Source: a bacterium
GTDB lineage: Bacteria; Pseudomonadota; Alphaproteobacteria; Caulobacterales; Hyphomonadaceae
Direction: 5' to 3'
Assembly: GCA_016125045.1 (NCBI GenBank)
Contig: WGML01000002.1
Span: 248,001-312,000 of the forward strand
DNA: 64,000 bases
In this document: positions 19,474 through 28,174 of the stretch, piece after piece
Layout: each line of letters starts with the position of its first letter
How positions within the stretch are numbered: the stretch's first letter is position 1
Translations under genes and position numbers: made by a program
The notes under the pieces: generated by a model
What the model saw: only the letters and a program-made list of their open reading frames with translations
Databases searched by the model: none
What the model was told of the DNA's origin: nothing

Positions 19474-22400
19474 ATGACTGAACAAAACCTTAGGTCGACA
19501 GATGTGTTGCGGGGATACAGGCCAAGGCTGGTCCTCGCCGCGGCGACGGTGCTTGCCGGAATCGGCGGCGCCTGGCTTGCGCGCATCCCTGTCGCCGAGC
19601 GCCTGATCGAGGGATATTGCGCCGGACAACGGCTCGATTGCGACGTCCGGATCACCCGGCTGGACTTCGGACGCGTCGACCTCTCCGGGGCGAAGGTGCG
19701 CGGCAGCGAGGCGGACGAAACGCTGGCGGCGGCGGACGAGATCGCGCTCGCCCTGCGCTGGCGCGCGCCCTGGTCGGTCGCGGTCGAGCGTGTCTCGGTC
19801 GAACGCATGTCTCTGATTCTGAACGCGATTCCGGGGGAACCGGTGCTCGGGCCGCTGGATGCGCTGCGGTCTGGCGGTGGCGGCGGCGACCTTCCTCAAC
19901 TCACGGTCGGCGATGTCCAGATCCGGCTCCGCACCGAAGCGGGGGACGTCGCGGCCGCGGGCTCGGTGCGATTTGCATCCGTCGGAGACTTCGATCTCAA
20001 CCTGTCGGCCAGTCCGGTTCAGCTCTCCCGTGACGCGGCGCGGCTGAACCTCGCGGCGGCGCGCCTGGAGGCGCGAGCGATGGGGGGACAACTTTCGATC
20101 ACGGCGAAAATGGAGGCGGGTTTCAGTGATGTTGAAACCTCGTTTGAGGCACTTCAAGCGGCGCTCGACGTCGAATCAACGAAAACCGGTCTGATAATCG
20201 AGGCGAGAGGCGAGGCGGCAAGGCTGTCGCTCGCCGACGCCGAGGTGGTGGCGCCGACCCTGTCGCTGCGCGCGGCCGGTCGGCCGCTGGCGATCGAAGA
20301 CGCGTCCGCGACGGTCCTTCTCGCGGCGATCGAAACGCTTTCCGTTGCGGGCGCGACAGGGGCGGGCCGCATTGGCGACGCCCAGTGGGACGCCCAGTGG
20401 ACCGGGGCTTCCCTGAGCGCGGAGACGGCGGTCGCAAGCGAGCGCGGCGCCGAAGGGCCGTTCAGCCTCCAGTTCAACGCGCCATCATTTGGCGCGTCGG
20501 ACGGCGGCCGGGTGAGGGGCGAGACGCTGAGCGCCGCCGGGAGGTTTGCGCTCGAACGGTCACGCCCGGGTGACGAGGATAGGTCCCTGGGCGATCCCCC
20601 GACTTTCGAGGCTGCGAGCCTCTCCGGCGAGATTCTGCTGGTGAACGGATGGGGGGATAAGGAAGCCCTGTCCGATCGCGCGCAAGACATCGCGGACAGG
20701 CTTGAGGCGGTGTCGCCGGCTCTTTCAGCGTCTGTAGCTCGGGCGATCGAGCGGGCCGGAAAGCGGTTCGCCTTGACCGTCCCCGTCGTCGGGCGCTGGT
20801 CTCCGTCCGGCGCGTCCGTAGCGGTGTTGAACGGGGCCGCTGCGTCGACGCCGGAAGGTGCGCGCTTGGAGGCGAAGTCCGGGTCGAGGTCTGGGCCGAG
20901 ATCTGGGCAGGCGTCCCCGGAATCGCCGCTGGTTGAGCTGGTCGCGCCGCGAGGGGGAACGGTTTCGGTCTCGGGCGCGGGAACGCTCCTGTTGTCCGGC
21001 GGCGGCTTTCCCGAAGCCGCGCTGACGCTCGACACGGCTGAGTGGTCGGCCTCCGGCTGGAAGGCGACGGGAACGCTCGCCTCCGGCTGGCGCGCCGGTC
21101 GCGACGCGATCGAGCTACAGGTTGAGGGCCTCCAGGCGACCTCTTCCGGCCGGGTCGGGCGCGGGTCCGCGACCGTCTCGACCAAGCTGAACGGAAAAAT
21201 GGTGGGGGCGGACTGGTCGGGCGGCTCCATCACAGGCGATCTCGCCGCCGCCTGGGACCGAAGCGGGCTCTCGGCGCTCTCGTCCGGTCCGATCGACGCG
21301 AAATGGTCGCGGCTGGAGATCGCGGGCCTCAAGGCGTCGGCGGGACGTCTGACCTACACGCCGAGGGGCGCGCTCGCGAGCGCCGGTCCGAAGGGCGTGA
21401 CCGGGACAGGGCAGGCGGTGCTGCACCCGGTCGGTGTGACGCAAGGCGACCTCTTGGCGTCGGTGTCCGAAATCAGATCCCGCATCGCGTGGCGTTCCGG
21501 CGAGGGAGGGTTCGCGGCGAACTTCGATACCGGCGCGATCGAGGCCTCCGCGGCGTCCGACGGGCTGCTCGTCGATCTGTCGACGTCGGGCTTGAGCGGA
21601 AACCTGGCCTCGGCCGGAGGCGGGTTCCGGCTGAAAATCCCAGACTTCGCCGTGAATCTTCTCGACGCACGGGAGGAAGATGCGCGCCTGTTCGAGCCCC
21701 TGGATGTCGAGGGCGAGCTTGAAGTGTCTGGAACGGCGGCGGACTTCGAGGGGGCGGTGCTCCTCGCCCGGTCGGGGGTGCAGCTTGCACGCGGCGAGGT
21801 GCGGCATGTCTTCGCCACGAATGAGGGGCGGGCGATCCTCGCCCGGACGCCGATCGTGTTCCGCAGCGCCGGTCTGCAACCGTCGGCGATCTCGCCGCTG
21901 CTGCGCGGCCCGGCGAACGTCGCCGGCCGAGTGGACATCTCGGGCGGTGCGAGCTGGGGGGCGTCCGGCTTCCGGTCGAACGCCGCCGCGGATGTGACGG
22001 ACGTGCGCTTCACGCTCGCCAATGCGGGCATCTTTGAACAGGTGGCGGGCCGGGTCGAGCTGACGGATGTGCTCGGCCTGCGATCCGAACCCGGACAGAC
22101 GCTCACCGTCGGCAAGGTGACGCTCGGGCTGCAGCTCGAGGATGGGCGGCTCCGGTTCCAGCTCGCAGGGTCGGAGGGCGTGCGGCTCGAAGCGGCGGAG
22201 TGGCCGTTCGCCGGGGGGCGGCTGACGCTCGCGCCGACGCTGTGGCGTTTCGGCGCGGCGGAAAACCGTCTGACCGCCCGCGCCGAGGGCTGGAACTTCA
22301 CGCAGCTGCTCGACGAGTTCAAGGTTCCGGACCTGTCGGTCGCGGGCCGGCTGTCTGGCGAGTTCCCGATCATCCTGGCGACGGGATCGGCCCGGATCGA

Positions 22401-22737
22401 CGGGGCGGAGCTTCGCGCCTCCGACGAGGGCGGGGTCATCCGGTACACCGGAAGCGTCGCGGATGCGGCGGCGACCGCCGACCCGAATGCGGGTCTCGTC
22501 TTCGATGCGCTCAAGGATTTCCGCTATCGCGTTCTTCGCGCCCGGCTGAACGGTGACCTCGCGGGCGACATGGAGCTGTCTCTCGTGCTGGAGGGCGCAA
22601 ACCCCGCCGTGCTGAACGGAGCCCCGTTCCAGATCAACGTGACGATCGACAGCGCGCTCGCGCAGCTCCTCAAGACGGGGGCGGGTTTGGGTCAGGTGCG
22701 GCAGGTGATCGAATCCGCCGTGGGGCGGCCTGAATGA
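19474..22737 (+). CDS. ydbH: YdbH-family AsmA-like envelope protein
   Basis: A 1087-residue protein with one N-terminal membrane segment (VLAAATVLAGIGGAWLA, about 20-36) and a very long beta-rich periplasmic part, ending in a region (DMELSLVLEGANPAVLNGAPFQINVTIDS) typical of the YdbH C-terminus. In E. coli YdbH is one of the AsmA-like proteins that bridge the inner and outer membrane for phospholipid transport, together with TamB and YhdP, and it works with YnbE. The next two genes are exactly the YnbE and YdbL partners, which supports the assignment. It is longer than the roughly 880-residue E. coli protein. Confidence 0.82.
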   Translation: MTEQNLRSTDVLRGYRPRLVLAAATVLAGIGGAWLARIPVAERLIEGYCAGQRLDCDVRITRLDFGRVDLSGAKVRGSEADETLAAADEIALALRWRAPWSVAVERVSVERMSLILNAIPGEPVLGPLDALRSGGGGGDLPQLTVGDVQIRLRTEAGDVAAAGSVRFASVGDFDLNLSASPVQLSRDAARLNLAAARLEARAMGGQLSITAKMEAGFSDVETSFEALQAALDVESTKTGLIIEARGEAARLSLADAEVVAPTLSLRAAGRPLAIEDASATVLLAAIETLSVAGATGAGRIGDAQWDAQWTGASLSAETAVASERGAEGPFSLQFNAPSFGASDGGRVRGETLSAAGRFALERSRPGDEDRSLGDPPTFEAASLSGEILLVNGWGDKEALSDRAQDIADRLEAVSPALSASVARAIERAGKRFALTVPVVGRWSPSGASVAVLNGAAASTPEGARLEAKSGSRSGPRSGQASPESPLVELVAPRGGTVSVSGAGTLLLSGGGFPEAALTLDTAEWSASGWKATGTLASGWRAGRDAIELQVEGLQATSSGRVGRGSATVSTKLNGKMVGADWSGGSITGDLAAAWDRSGLSALSSGPIDAKWSRLEIAGLKASAGRLTYTPRGALASAGPKGVTGTGQAVLHPVGVTQGDLLASVSEIRSRIAWRSGEGGFAANFDTGAIEASAASDGLLVDLSTSGLSGNLASAGGGFRLKIPDFAVNLLDAREEDARLFEPLDVEGELEVSGTAADFEGAVLLARSGVQLARGEVRHVFATNEGRAILARTPIVFRSAGLQPSAISPLLRGPANVAGRVDISGGASWGASGFRSNAAADVTDVRFTLANAGIFEQVAGRVELTDVLGLRSEPGQTLTVGKVTLGLQLEDGRLRFQLAGSEGVRLEAAEWPFAGGRLTLAPTLWRFGAAENRLTARAEGWNFTQLLDEFKVPDLSVAGRLSGEFPIILATGSARIDGAELRASDEGGVIRYTGSVADAAATADPNAGLVFDALKDFRYRVLRARLNGDLAGDMELSLVLEGANPAVLNGAPFQINVTIDSALAQLLKTGAGLGQVRQVIESAVGRPE

Positions 22738-22856
22738 CGCTTCGCCGCGGGCGTCTCTGCCGGCTGCGATTGACGGCGCCGCCGCGCTCGCGGATGGTCT
22801 CGCGGGCGTAGATGTGGTTCAGAGCCGGTTCATATGCGCCATGCGAGGATGACGTC

Positions 22857-23099
22857 ATGATGAAGTCTCTCATGCAGTCAGGATCAGGTCCAACGCCCGG
22901 CGTCAGCCGGCGAGGGGCGTTCGCCCTCGCGGCGGTCGCGGTGGTCGGGGTCGCCGCCTGCACGCCGACCGTTCGGGTCGTGGCGCCGGACAAGCCGATC
23001 ACGATCAATCTGAACGTGAAGATCGATCAGGAGGTCCGCGTGAAGCTGGACCGGGAGATCGAGGACCTGATCGCCAAGAACCCCGACGTGTTTGGTTGA
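22857..23099 (+). CDS. ynbE: YnbE-family small lipoprotein
   Basis: An 80-residue lipoprotein. A signal peptide ends in VAAC (Cys35), followed by the characteristic YnbE segment PTVRVVAPDKPITINLNVKI and a charged helix. In E. coli YnbE sits in the outer membrane and completes a bridge with YdbH by strand pairing. The start at 22857 is preceded by GAGG; a second ATG follows at once. It lies between ydbH and ydbL, and its stop overlaps the possible upstream TTG start of ydbL. Confidence 0.85.
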   Translation: MMKSLMQSGSGPTPGVSRRGAFALAAVAVVGVAACTPTVRVVAPDKPITINLNVKIDQEVRVKLDREIEDLIAKNPDVFG

Positions 23100-23107
23100 G
23101 GGGAGGG

Positions 23108-23503
23108 ATGACCATGATCCGTGTGATGAACCGCCCGATGATCCGCAAGAACGCGGTGCTTGCCATGTTCGCGGCGCTTGCGTTGCTGCTCGCGGGGCTC
23201 ACCTCGGCGCCCGCCCACGCGCAGAACGCCGAAGCGATCAGCCAGGCCAAGGCGGCCGGGATCGTCGGCGAGATGTATTCCGGCTATCTCGGCTTCGTGG
23301 ACGCGTCGGGCGCGACCTCTAGCCTGCGCCGCCGTGTCGATGAGACCAACGCCAAGCGGCTCGAACTCTACACGGCGACCTCGCAGCGGACCGGTGAATC
23401 GGTCGAGGTGATCGCCGCGGTCACGGCCGAGAAGCTGATCAACGGCGCGGATGTCGGCGAATGGGTGAAGCCGGGCGCGAACAGCGCCTGGATGAAGAAG
23501 TAG
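23108..23503 (+). CDS. ydbL: YdbL-family periplasmic protein (DUF1318)
   Basis: A 131-residue exported protein. The signal peptide ends AHA/QNA (about residue 38). The mature part has the DUF1318 pattern: AKAAGIVGEMYSGYLGFV, the VDETNAKRLELY block and AVTAEKLINGADVGEWV. In E. coli YdbL modulates the YdbH-YnbE assembly. The ATG at 23108 lies directly behind a long purine-rich GAGGGGAGGG site. It is 8 bases after ynbE, so ydbH-ynbE-ydbL is one operon. Confidence 0.88.
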   Translation: MTMIRVMNRPMIRKNAVLAMFAALALLLAGLTSAPAHAQNAEAISQAKAAGIVGEMYSGYLGFVDASGATSSLRRRVDETNAKRLELYTATSQRTGESVEVIAAVTAEKLINGADVGEWVKPGANSAWMKK

Positions 23504-23510
23504 ACGCCCG

Positions 23511-23762
23511 GTGTCCCGCCGGAGCATCTACCTTCTTCTTGCGATCGGGCTTGCGCCGGTTGTGCTGATGGGCGCCTACGCCCTGTCGGATCTCGGTGCG
23601 TTCGGCCGCAGCTTTCCAAATGGCCATGCCCTCGCGGCGTTCATGATCGGGGCGGTGCTGACGGTGCTGTTGTCGGTCGGGCTGTTCTCGCTCGCCTTCT
23701 TCAGCGCCCGGCGCGGGTATGACGAGCGGGTGATCGAGCCTGCGAGCGAGGACGACGACTGA
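23511..23762 (+). CDS. Small two-helix membrane protein
   Basis: An 83-residue protein with two membrane segments (about 7-25 and 42-65) and an acidic C-terminal tail (PASEDDD). It starts with GTG at 23511, 7 bases after the ydbL stop, so it is probably the last gene of the ydbH operon. I do not recognise a family. Its position suggests a link to the envelope bridge but nothing in the sequence proves it. Confidence 0.55.
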   Translation: MSRRSIYLLLAIGLAPVVLMGAYALSDLGAFGRSFPNGHALAAFMIGAVLTVLLSVGLFSLAFFSARRGYDERVIEPASEDDD

Positions 23763-23886
23763 CGGCGTCGTCGGAGTGCGGTTCGGGCGGTTCATGCGCC
23801 GCGAAATCAGCCATTGGGTGAAGTCCCGCAAATCAGTTAGCTTCCAGCGCGAACGGTCAACAGACTGAGGCTGGAGGTCGACGCAC

Positions 23887-24522
23887 ATGCTGAGTTCAAC
23901 CGAACTTGCTTCCTACGTCGCGGCGCGCGTGCTGCACGATGTCGCCTCGCCGCTGCAGGCGCTGATGCTCGGGGGGCCGTCCGTCCTTGAGAGCGCGCAG
24001 GAACTCGGCGATCCGATGCTGACCGCGCAGGCGGGCATGCTGATGCAGTCGGTGCACGACCTCGAGGCGAAGCTGAAATTCCTGCGCTACGCGCTCGGGT
24101 CGCAGGCCCTGTCGGACGGGGCGTCGGACCTGTCGGACATGGAGACCGTGCTGAGGGCGGCGGCGACGGCGAGCAAGGTGAGGCTTGAGTGGGAGATCGG
24201 CGCGCCGGGGCCGGGCGCGCAGCACATGCGGGTGTTGCTGAACATGGCGGGGATCCTGCTCGATCCCGCGCGAAACGGCCTGCTTCATGTGTCGAGCGCG
24301 ATGACGGGCTCGGGCCAGGAGTTGCGGGCCGAGGCGAGGGGTGCGGCGCATTCGCTGAAGCCGGATGTGCTGGCGGTGCTGGAGGGTCGGGCGCCGGTCG
24401 ATGGCTGGAGCGGCACGGCGGTGCAGCCGTATTTCACGCGCCTGCTCGCCGGCGAGTCGGGGCTGGCGGTGATGCACCAGCGCACGGCGGAGAGCGTCGT
24501 CCTGGTCGCGCGGCCTGTCTGA
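23887..24522 (+). CDS. chpT: ChpT-type histidine phosphotransferase
   Basis: A 211-residue protein with a two-helix dimerisation half and a degenerate ATPase-like half. The helix has the phospho-accepting His17 in RVLHDVASPLQAL, then GDPMLTAQAGMLMQSVHDLEAKLKF..RYALG, then a Bergerat-like C-terminal half without ATP-binding boxes. This is the ChpT pattern. In Caulobacter ChpT takes phosphate from CckA and passes it to CtrA and CpdR. GGAGG lies 10 bases before the ATG. The cheA gene follows after 104 bases, so chpT sits at the head of the chemotaxis cluster. cckA and cpdR are not in the window. Confidence 0.82.
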   Translation: MLSSTELASYVAARVLHDVASPLQALMLGGPSVLESAQELGDPMLTAQAGMLMQSVHDLEAKLKFLRYALGSQALSDGASDLSDMETVLRAAATASKVRLEWEIGAPGPGAQHMRVLLNMAGILLDPARNGLLHVSSAMTGSGQELRAEARGAAHSLKPDVLAVLEGRAPVDGWSGTAVQPYFTRLLAGESGLAVMHQRTAESVVLVARPV

Positions 24523-24626
24523 GGCAGGTCGGGGGGGCGAAAGAAGCACTTTCTTAAGGAACACATCGCTTCTTCTGAGGCGTCTAGACGGGCCTCGCCC
24601 GACGTCCCAGCCGGCGGATTCGATAC

Positions 24627-27281
24627 ATGGATGACCTTCTCTCCGATTTTCTGACGGAATCCGCCGAGAATCTCGAGGTTATCGACGTCGAACTCGTGCG
24701 GTTCGAGAGCCAGCCGCACGACAAGGACACGCTGAACAACATCTTCCGGCTGGTGCACACGATCAAGGGAACCTGCGGGTTCCTGGGCCTGCCGCGCCTG
24801 GAAGCCGTGGCGCATGCGGGCGAGACCCTGCTCGGGCGGTTCCGCGACGGCGCGCTGAAGGTGACGCCGGAAAGCGTGACGCTGGTGCTGAGGTCGATCG
24901 ACCGGATCAAGGAGCTGCTCGCCCATCTCGGCGCGACGCAGGTTGAGCCCGAGGGCGACGACCGGGAGCTGATCGCGGCGCTCGAGGCTGCGGCCGAGGC
25001 CGCGCCGCAGGCGGCTGATCCCGCGCCGCCGGTCGAGGACCTGATGGCGGAAATGGCGCTCGATCCCGACATTCCGCCCGAGGGCGAAGGGCGCTGGGAC
25101 GCCGATCAGAAGCGGTGGCTGCGCCCCGGTGAAGTGTCGCTCGCAGACCTCGAGGCGGCGTTCCGCGCGGCGGACGGGCCGGCGGACATCGTCAACGTCA
25201 AGCAGCCCGAGTCGGACGAACCCGAAACCAAGAAGGGTGCGGTGGGAGCGTCGACGATCCGGGTGAACGTCGAAGTGCTCGAAAGCCTCATGACGATGGT
25301 TTCCGAACTCGTCCTGACGCGCAACCAGCTCATCCAGATGGTCCGCGCCAAGGAGGACAGCGAATTCAAGGCTCCGCTGCAGCGGTTGTCGGCGATCACC
25401 GGCGAGTTGCAGGACAGCGTGATGAAGACGCGCATGCAGCCGATCGGCAGCGCCTGGAAGAAGCTGCCCCGCATCGTTCGCGACACCTGTCAGGATCTCG
25501 ACAAGAAGATCGAACTGGAAATGGAGGGCGAGACCACGGAGCTCGACCGCCAGGTCCTTGAGCTGATCCGCGACCCGCTGACCCACATGATCCGCAATTC
25601 GTGCGACCACGGCGTGGAATCGCCCGAAGACCGGGTCGCGGCGGGCAAGCCCGCGACCGGGCTGATCCGGCTGCGGGCCTATCACGAGGGCGGGCACATT
25701 CTGATCGAAGTCGCCGACGACGGCGCGGGCCTCAAGACCGAGCGCATTCGGCAGAAGGCGATCGAGCGGGGGATCGTCGATCCGTCCGAAGCCCACACGA
25801 TGACGGACCAGCAGGTCCACCGCCTGGTGTTCGCGCCCGGCTTCTCGACCGCGGCCAAGGTGACGAACCTCTCCGGCCGGGGCGTCGGGATGGACGTCGT
25901 GAAGACCAATGTCGAACTGATCGGCGGCACGGTCGACGTGCGCTCCAAACAGGGGGAGGGGACGACCTTCCTCATCAAGATCCCGCTCACGCTCGCGATC
26001 ATCTCGGCGCTCATCGTCGGCGTCGCGGGTCAGCGCTTCGCGGTGCCGCAGCTGTCGGTGATCGAACTGGTTCGGGCGGGCGGCGAACAGAAGATCGAGT
26101 ACATCAAGAACACGCGCGTTCTCAGGCTTCGCGACCGACTGCTGCCCCTGGTGGGGCTCGCGGACGTGCTCGATGTGCGGGGCGGCGGTTCGGGCGGCGG
26201 TTCGGGCGATGGCCGGGCGGCGGCGTCCGACTTCGCCTATGTGGTCGTGATGCAGGTCGGAGAGACGAGATTCGGTCTGATCGTCGATGAGGTGTTCGAC
26301 ACCGAGGAGATCGTGGTCAAGCCGCTCTCCAAACGCCTCGGTCAGATCGTCGAGTACTCGGGCGCGACCATTCTCGGCGACGGTTCGGTGATCCTGATCC
26401 TCGATCCGAATGGCGTGGCGAAGTCGGTGGCGGGCGTCGAGCGATCGGTCCGCCGGGCGGTCAATGCGGAGGCGGACCCGGAAACGGCGGCGGTGCAGAA
26501 GATGAGCATGCTTCTCTTCCGCGCTGGCGGAGAGGAGCCGCGCGCCTGCCCGCTGAGCCTGGTCACCCGCCTCGAAGATCTCGACGCATCCACCTTCGAA
26601 AGCACACAGCGCGGCATGGTCGTGCAGTACCGCGGCAAGCTGATGCCGCTCGTTCACGGCGCCGGGATGCACTGCATCGCCCGCGAGGGACGACAGCCGG
26701 TGCTGGTGTTCGGTCAGGGGGAACATGCGATCGGCCTCGCGGTCGACGAAATCCTCGACATCATCGAGGAACGCCTCGACATCGAGATCGCGGACACGGC
26801 TCCGGGCGTGCTCGGCACCGCGGTGCTCAAGGGACGCTCCACCCAGATCATGGATATCGGTTACTTCCTGTCGCAGGCGGATGAACGCTGGGCGGTGGCG
26901 ACGACCCAGAGCGATGCGCCGCAGCCGCGCCAACGCGTCCTGCTGGTTGAAGCCCATCCCTTCTTCCGCAACCTTCTCGGGCCCCTGATCGGGGCCGCGG
27001 GGTATGACGTGACGATCGCCTCCACCCCGGAGGAAGCAATGCAGCGCATGACCCGCTCAGGCTTCGACATCGTGGTCGCGGACGCGGACGCACCGGATTT
27101 CGCGGCCAAGCTGAAGTCCGCGATCGAACAGTCGAAATCACCCGAAACAGCGCTGATACCGCTCTCGAGCCGAGGTGACTGCGAGGCCGGCGATATCGGC
27201 CCGGCGGTCGCCAAGTCCGATCGGCACGCCCTGCTGAACGCGCTGGAGTGGGCGGCACGTTCGAGGAGCCGCGCGGCATGA
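24627..27281 (+). CDS. cheA: Chemotaxis histidine kinase CheA with extra C-terminal receiver-like domain
   Basis: An 884-residue CheA. Order: Hpt domain with His44 in RLVHTIKGTCGFLGL; linker region; P3 dimerisation (about 210-275, VSELVLTRNQL); ATPase domain (NSCDHGVE N-box, ADDGAGL, GRGVGMDVVKTN); CheW-like domain (from about 455); a second CheW-like segment (about 625-760); and a degenerate receiver at about 770-884 (RVLLVEAHPFFRNLL, FDIVVADADAP). The receiver keeps a central Asp but lacks the usual acidic pair and the conserved Lys. CheA phosphorylates CheY and CheB. A GATTC site lies just before the gene. Its stop overlaps the cheW start by ATGA. Confidence 0.95.
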   Translation: MDDLLSDFLTESAENLEVIDVELVRFESQPHDKDTLNNIFRLVHTIKGTCGFLGLPRLEAVAHAGETLLGRFRDGALKVTPESVTLVLRSIDRIKELLAHLGATQVEPEGDDRELIAALEAAAEAAPQAADPAPPVEDLMAEMALDPDIPPEGEGRWDADQKRWLRPGEVSLADLEAAFRAADGPADIVNVKQPESDEPETKKGAVGASTIRVNVEVLESLMTMVSELVLTRNQLIQMVRAKEDSEFKAPLQRLSAITGELQDSVMKTRMQPIGSAWKKLPRIVRDTCQDLDKKIELEMEGETTELDRQVLELIRDPLTHMIRNSCDHGVESPEDRVAAGKPATGLIRLRAYHEGGHILIEVADDGAGLKTERIRQKAIERGIVDPSEAHTMTDQQVHRLVFAPGFSTAAKVTNLSGRGVGMDVVKTNVELIGGTVDVRSKQGEGTTFLIKIPLTLAIISALIVGVAGQRFAVPQLSVIELVRAGGEQKIEYIKNTRVLRLRDRLLPLVGLADVLDVRGGGSGGGSGDGRAAASDFAYVVVMQVGETRFGLIVDEVFDTEEIVVKPLSKRLGQIVEYSGATILGDGSVILILDPNGVAKSVAGVERSVRRAVNAEADPETAAVQKMSMLLFRAGGEEPRACPLSLVTRLEDLDASTFESTQRGMVVQYRGKLMPLVHGAGMHCIAREGRQPVLVFGQGEHAIGLAVDEILDIIEERLDIEIADTAPGVLGTAVLKGRSTQIMDIGYFLSQADERWAVATTQSDAPQPRQRVLLVEAHPFFRNLLGPLIGAAGYDVTIASTPEEAMQRMTRSGFDIVVADADAPDFAAKLKSAIEQSKSPETALIPLSSRGDCEAGDIGPAVAKSDRHALLNALEWAARSRSRAA

Positions 27282-27733
27282 GCACCAAAGCTGAATTCGT
27301 CACCTTCAGGATTGGCGGGCAGATTTTCGGCGCAGCGGTCGCGGACATACAGGACGTGTTCCGCCCGCACAGCATCGCGCCCGTCCCCCGCGCGCAGCGG
27401 GAGATCGCGGGCCTGCTCAATCTTCGCGGCCGGATCGTCACGGCGATCGACGCACGGACGCGGCTCGGGCTCGCGGACCGGCCCGCGGATGCACCGGCGC
27501 CGCTCGCGATCGGGTTTGAACGGGACGGGGAGACCTATGGTCTTGTTATCGACGAGATCGGCGACGTGATCTCGCTCGATGTCGGGGCGCTCGAACACAA
27601 CCCGGTTAATCTCGACCCGATCTGGGCGAGCGTGTCGCTCGGTGTTCACCGCCTCGACGACACCCTCCTCGTGATCATGGATATCGACAAGATGCTCGGA
27701 CTGGTGGGCGTCGACGCCTCCCAGGCCGCCTGA
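27278..27733 (+). CDS. cheW: Chemotaxis coupling protein CheW
   Basis: A 151-residue CheW, one SH3-like coupling domain that joins CheA to chemoreceptors. Typical blocks are FVTFRIGGQIFGAAVADIQDV, AGLLNLRGRIVTAIDARTRLGL and GLVIDEIGDV. The ATG at 27278 overlaps the cheA stop (ATGA) and has GAGGAG upstream, which supports translational coupling; an in-frame GTG at 27248 is less likely. No chemoreceptor gene lies in the window. Confidence 0.95.
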   Translation: MSTKAEFVTFRIGGQIFGAAVADIQDVFRPHSIAPVPRAQREIAGLLNLRGRIVTAIDARTRLGLADRPADAPAPLAIGFERDGETYGLVIDEIGDVISLDVGALEHNPVNLDPIWASVSLGVHRLDDTLLVIMDIDKMLGLVGVDASQAA

Positions 27734-27773
27734 CGCCCATGCCCGCCACTGACGCCTCAAGGGAGATGATCCA

Positions 27774-28139
27774 TTGAAAAGCTGCCTGATTGTCGATGAC
27801 TCACGCGTCGTGCGGAAAGTCGCGCGCCGCATCATCGAGGACCTCAAATTCGAGGCCGACGAAGCCGCCGACGGCGCGCAGGCGCTCGACCGCTGCCGGG
27901 CGTCGATGCCGGACGCCGTCCTTCTGGACTGGAACATGCCGGTGATGAACGGCATCGACTTCCTGCGCGCGCTGCGCCGTGAGCCAGGTGGCGACAAGCC
28001 GGTCGTGGTGTTCTGCACGACGGAGAATGATATGTCGCACATCGCCGAGGCGATCCGCTCCGGCGCGAACGAGTACATCATGAAACCGTTCGACAGCGAG
28101 ATCCTCGAAGCGAAGTTCGCGGAAGTCGGGCTCGTCTGA
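27774..28139 (+). CDS. cheY: Chemotaxis response regulator CheY
   Basis: A 121-residue stand-alone receiver. The acidic pair is Asp8/Asp9 (LIVDDSRVVRK), the phospho-acceptor Asp52 (LLDWNMPVMNG), Thr83 (FCTTEND) and Lys104 (YIMKPF). Phosphorylated CheY binds the FliM/FliN switch. The start is TTG at 27774, with AAGGGAG nine bases upstream; starting later would remove the first beta strand. Spaced 40 bases after cheW in the operon. Confidence 0.95.
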   Translation: MKSCLIVDDSRVVRKVARRIIEDLKFEADEAADGAQALDRCRASMPDAVLLDWNMPVMNGIDFLRALRREPGGDKPVVVFCTTENDMSHIAEAIRSGANEYIMKPFDSEILEAKFAEVGLV

Positions 28140-28174
28140 GCACCCCCTCGACGACCTGTGGAGGGCCGTACACC

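Noticed and set aside
20154-22514. Long minus-strand frames antisense to ydbH
   Set aside because: Compositionally biased (Ser/Pro/Arg/Ala), no start signals and no family pattern; they are shadows of the ydbH codons.
24285-26957. 890-codon open frame antisense to cheA
   Set aside because: It mirrors the cheA codons in a GC-rich sequence, is rich in Arg, His and Asp with no recognisable domain, and cheA is fully explained on the other strand.
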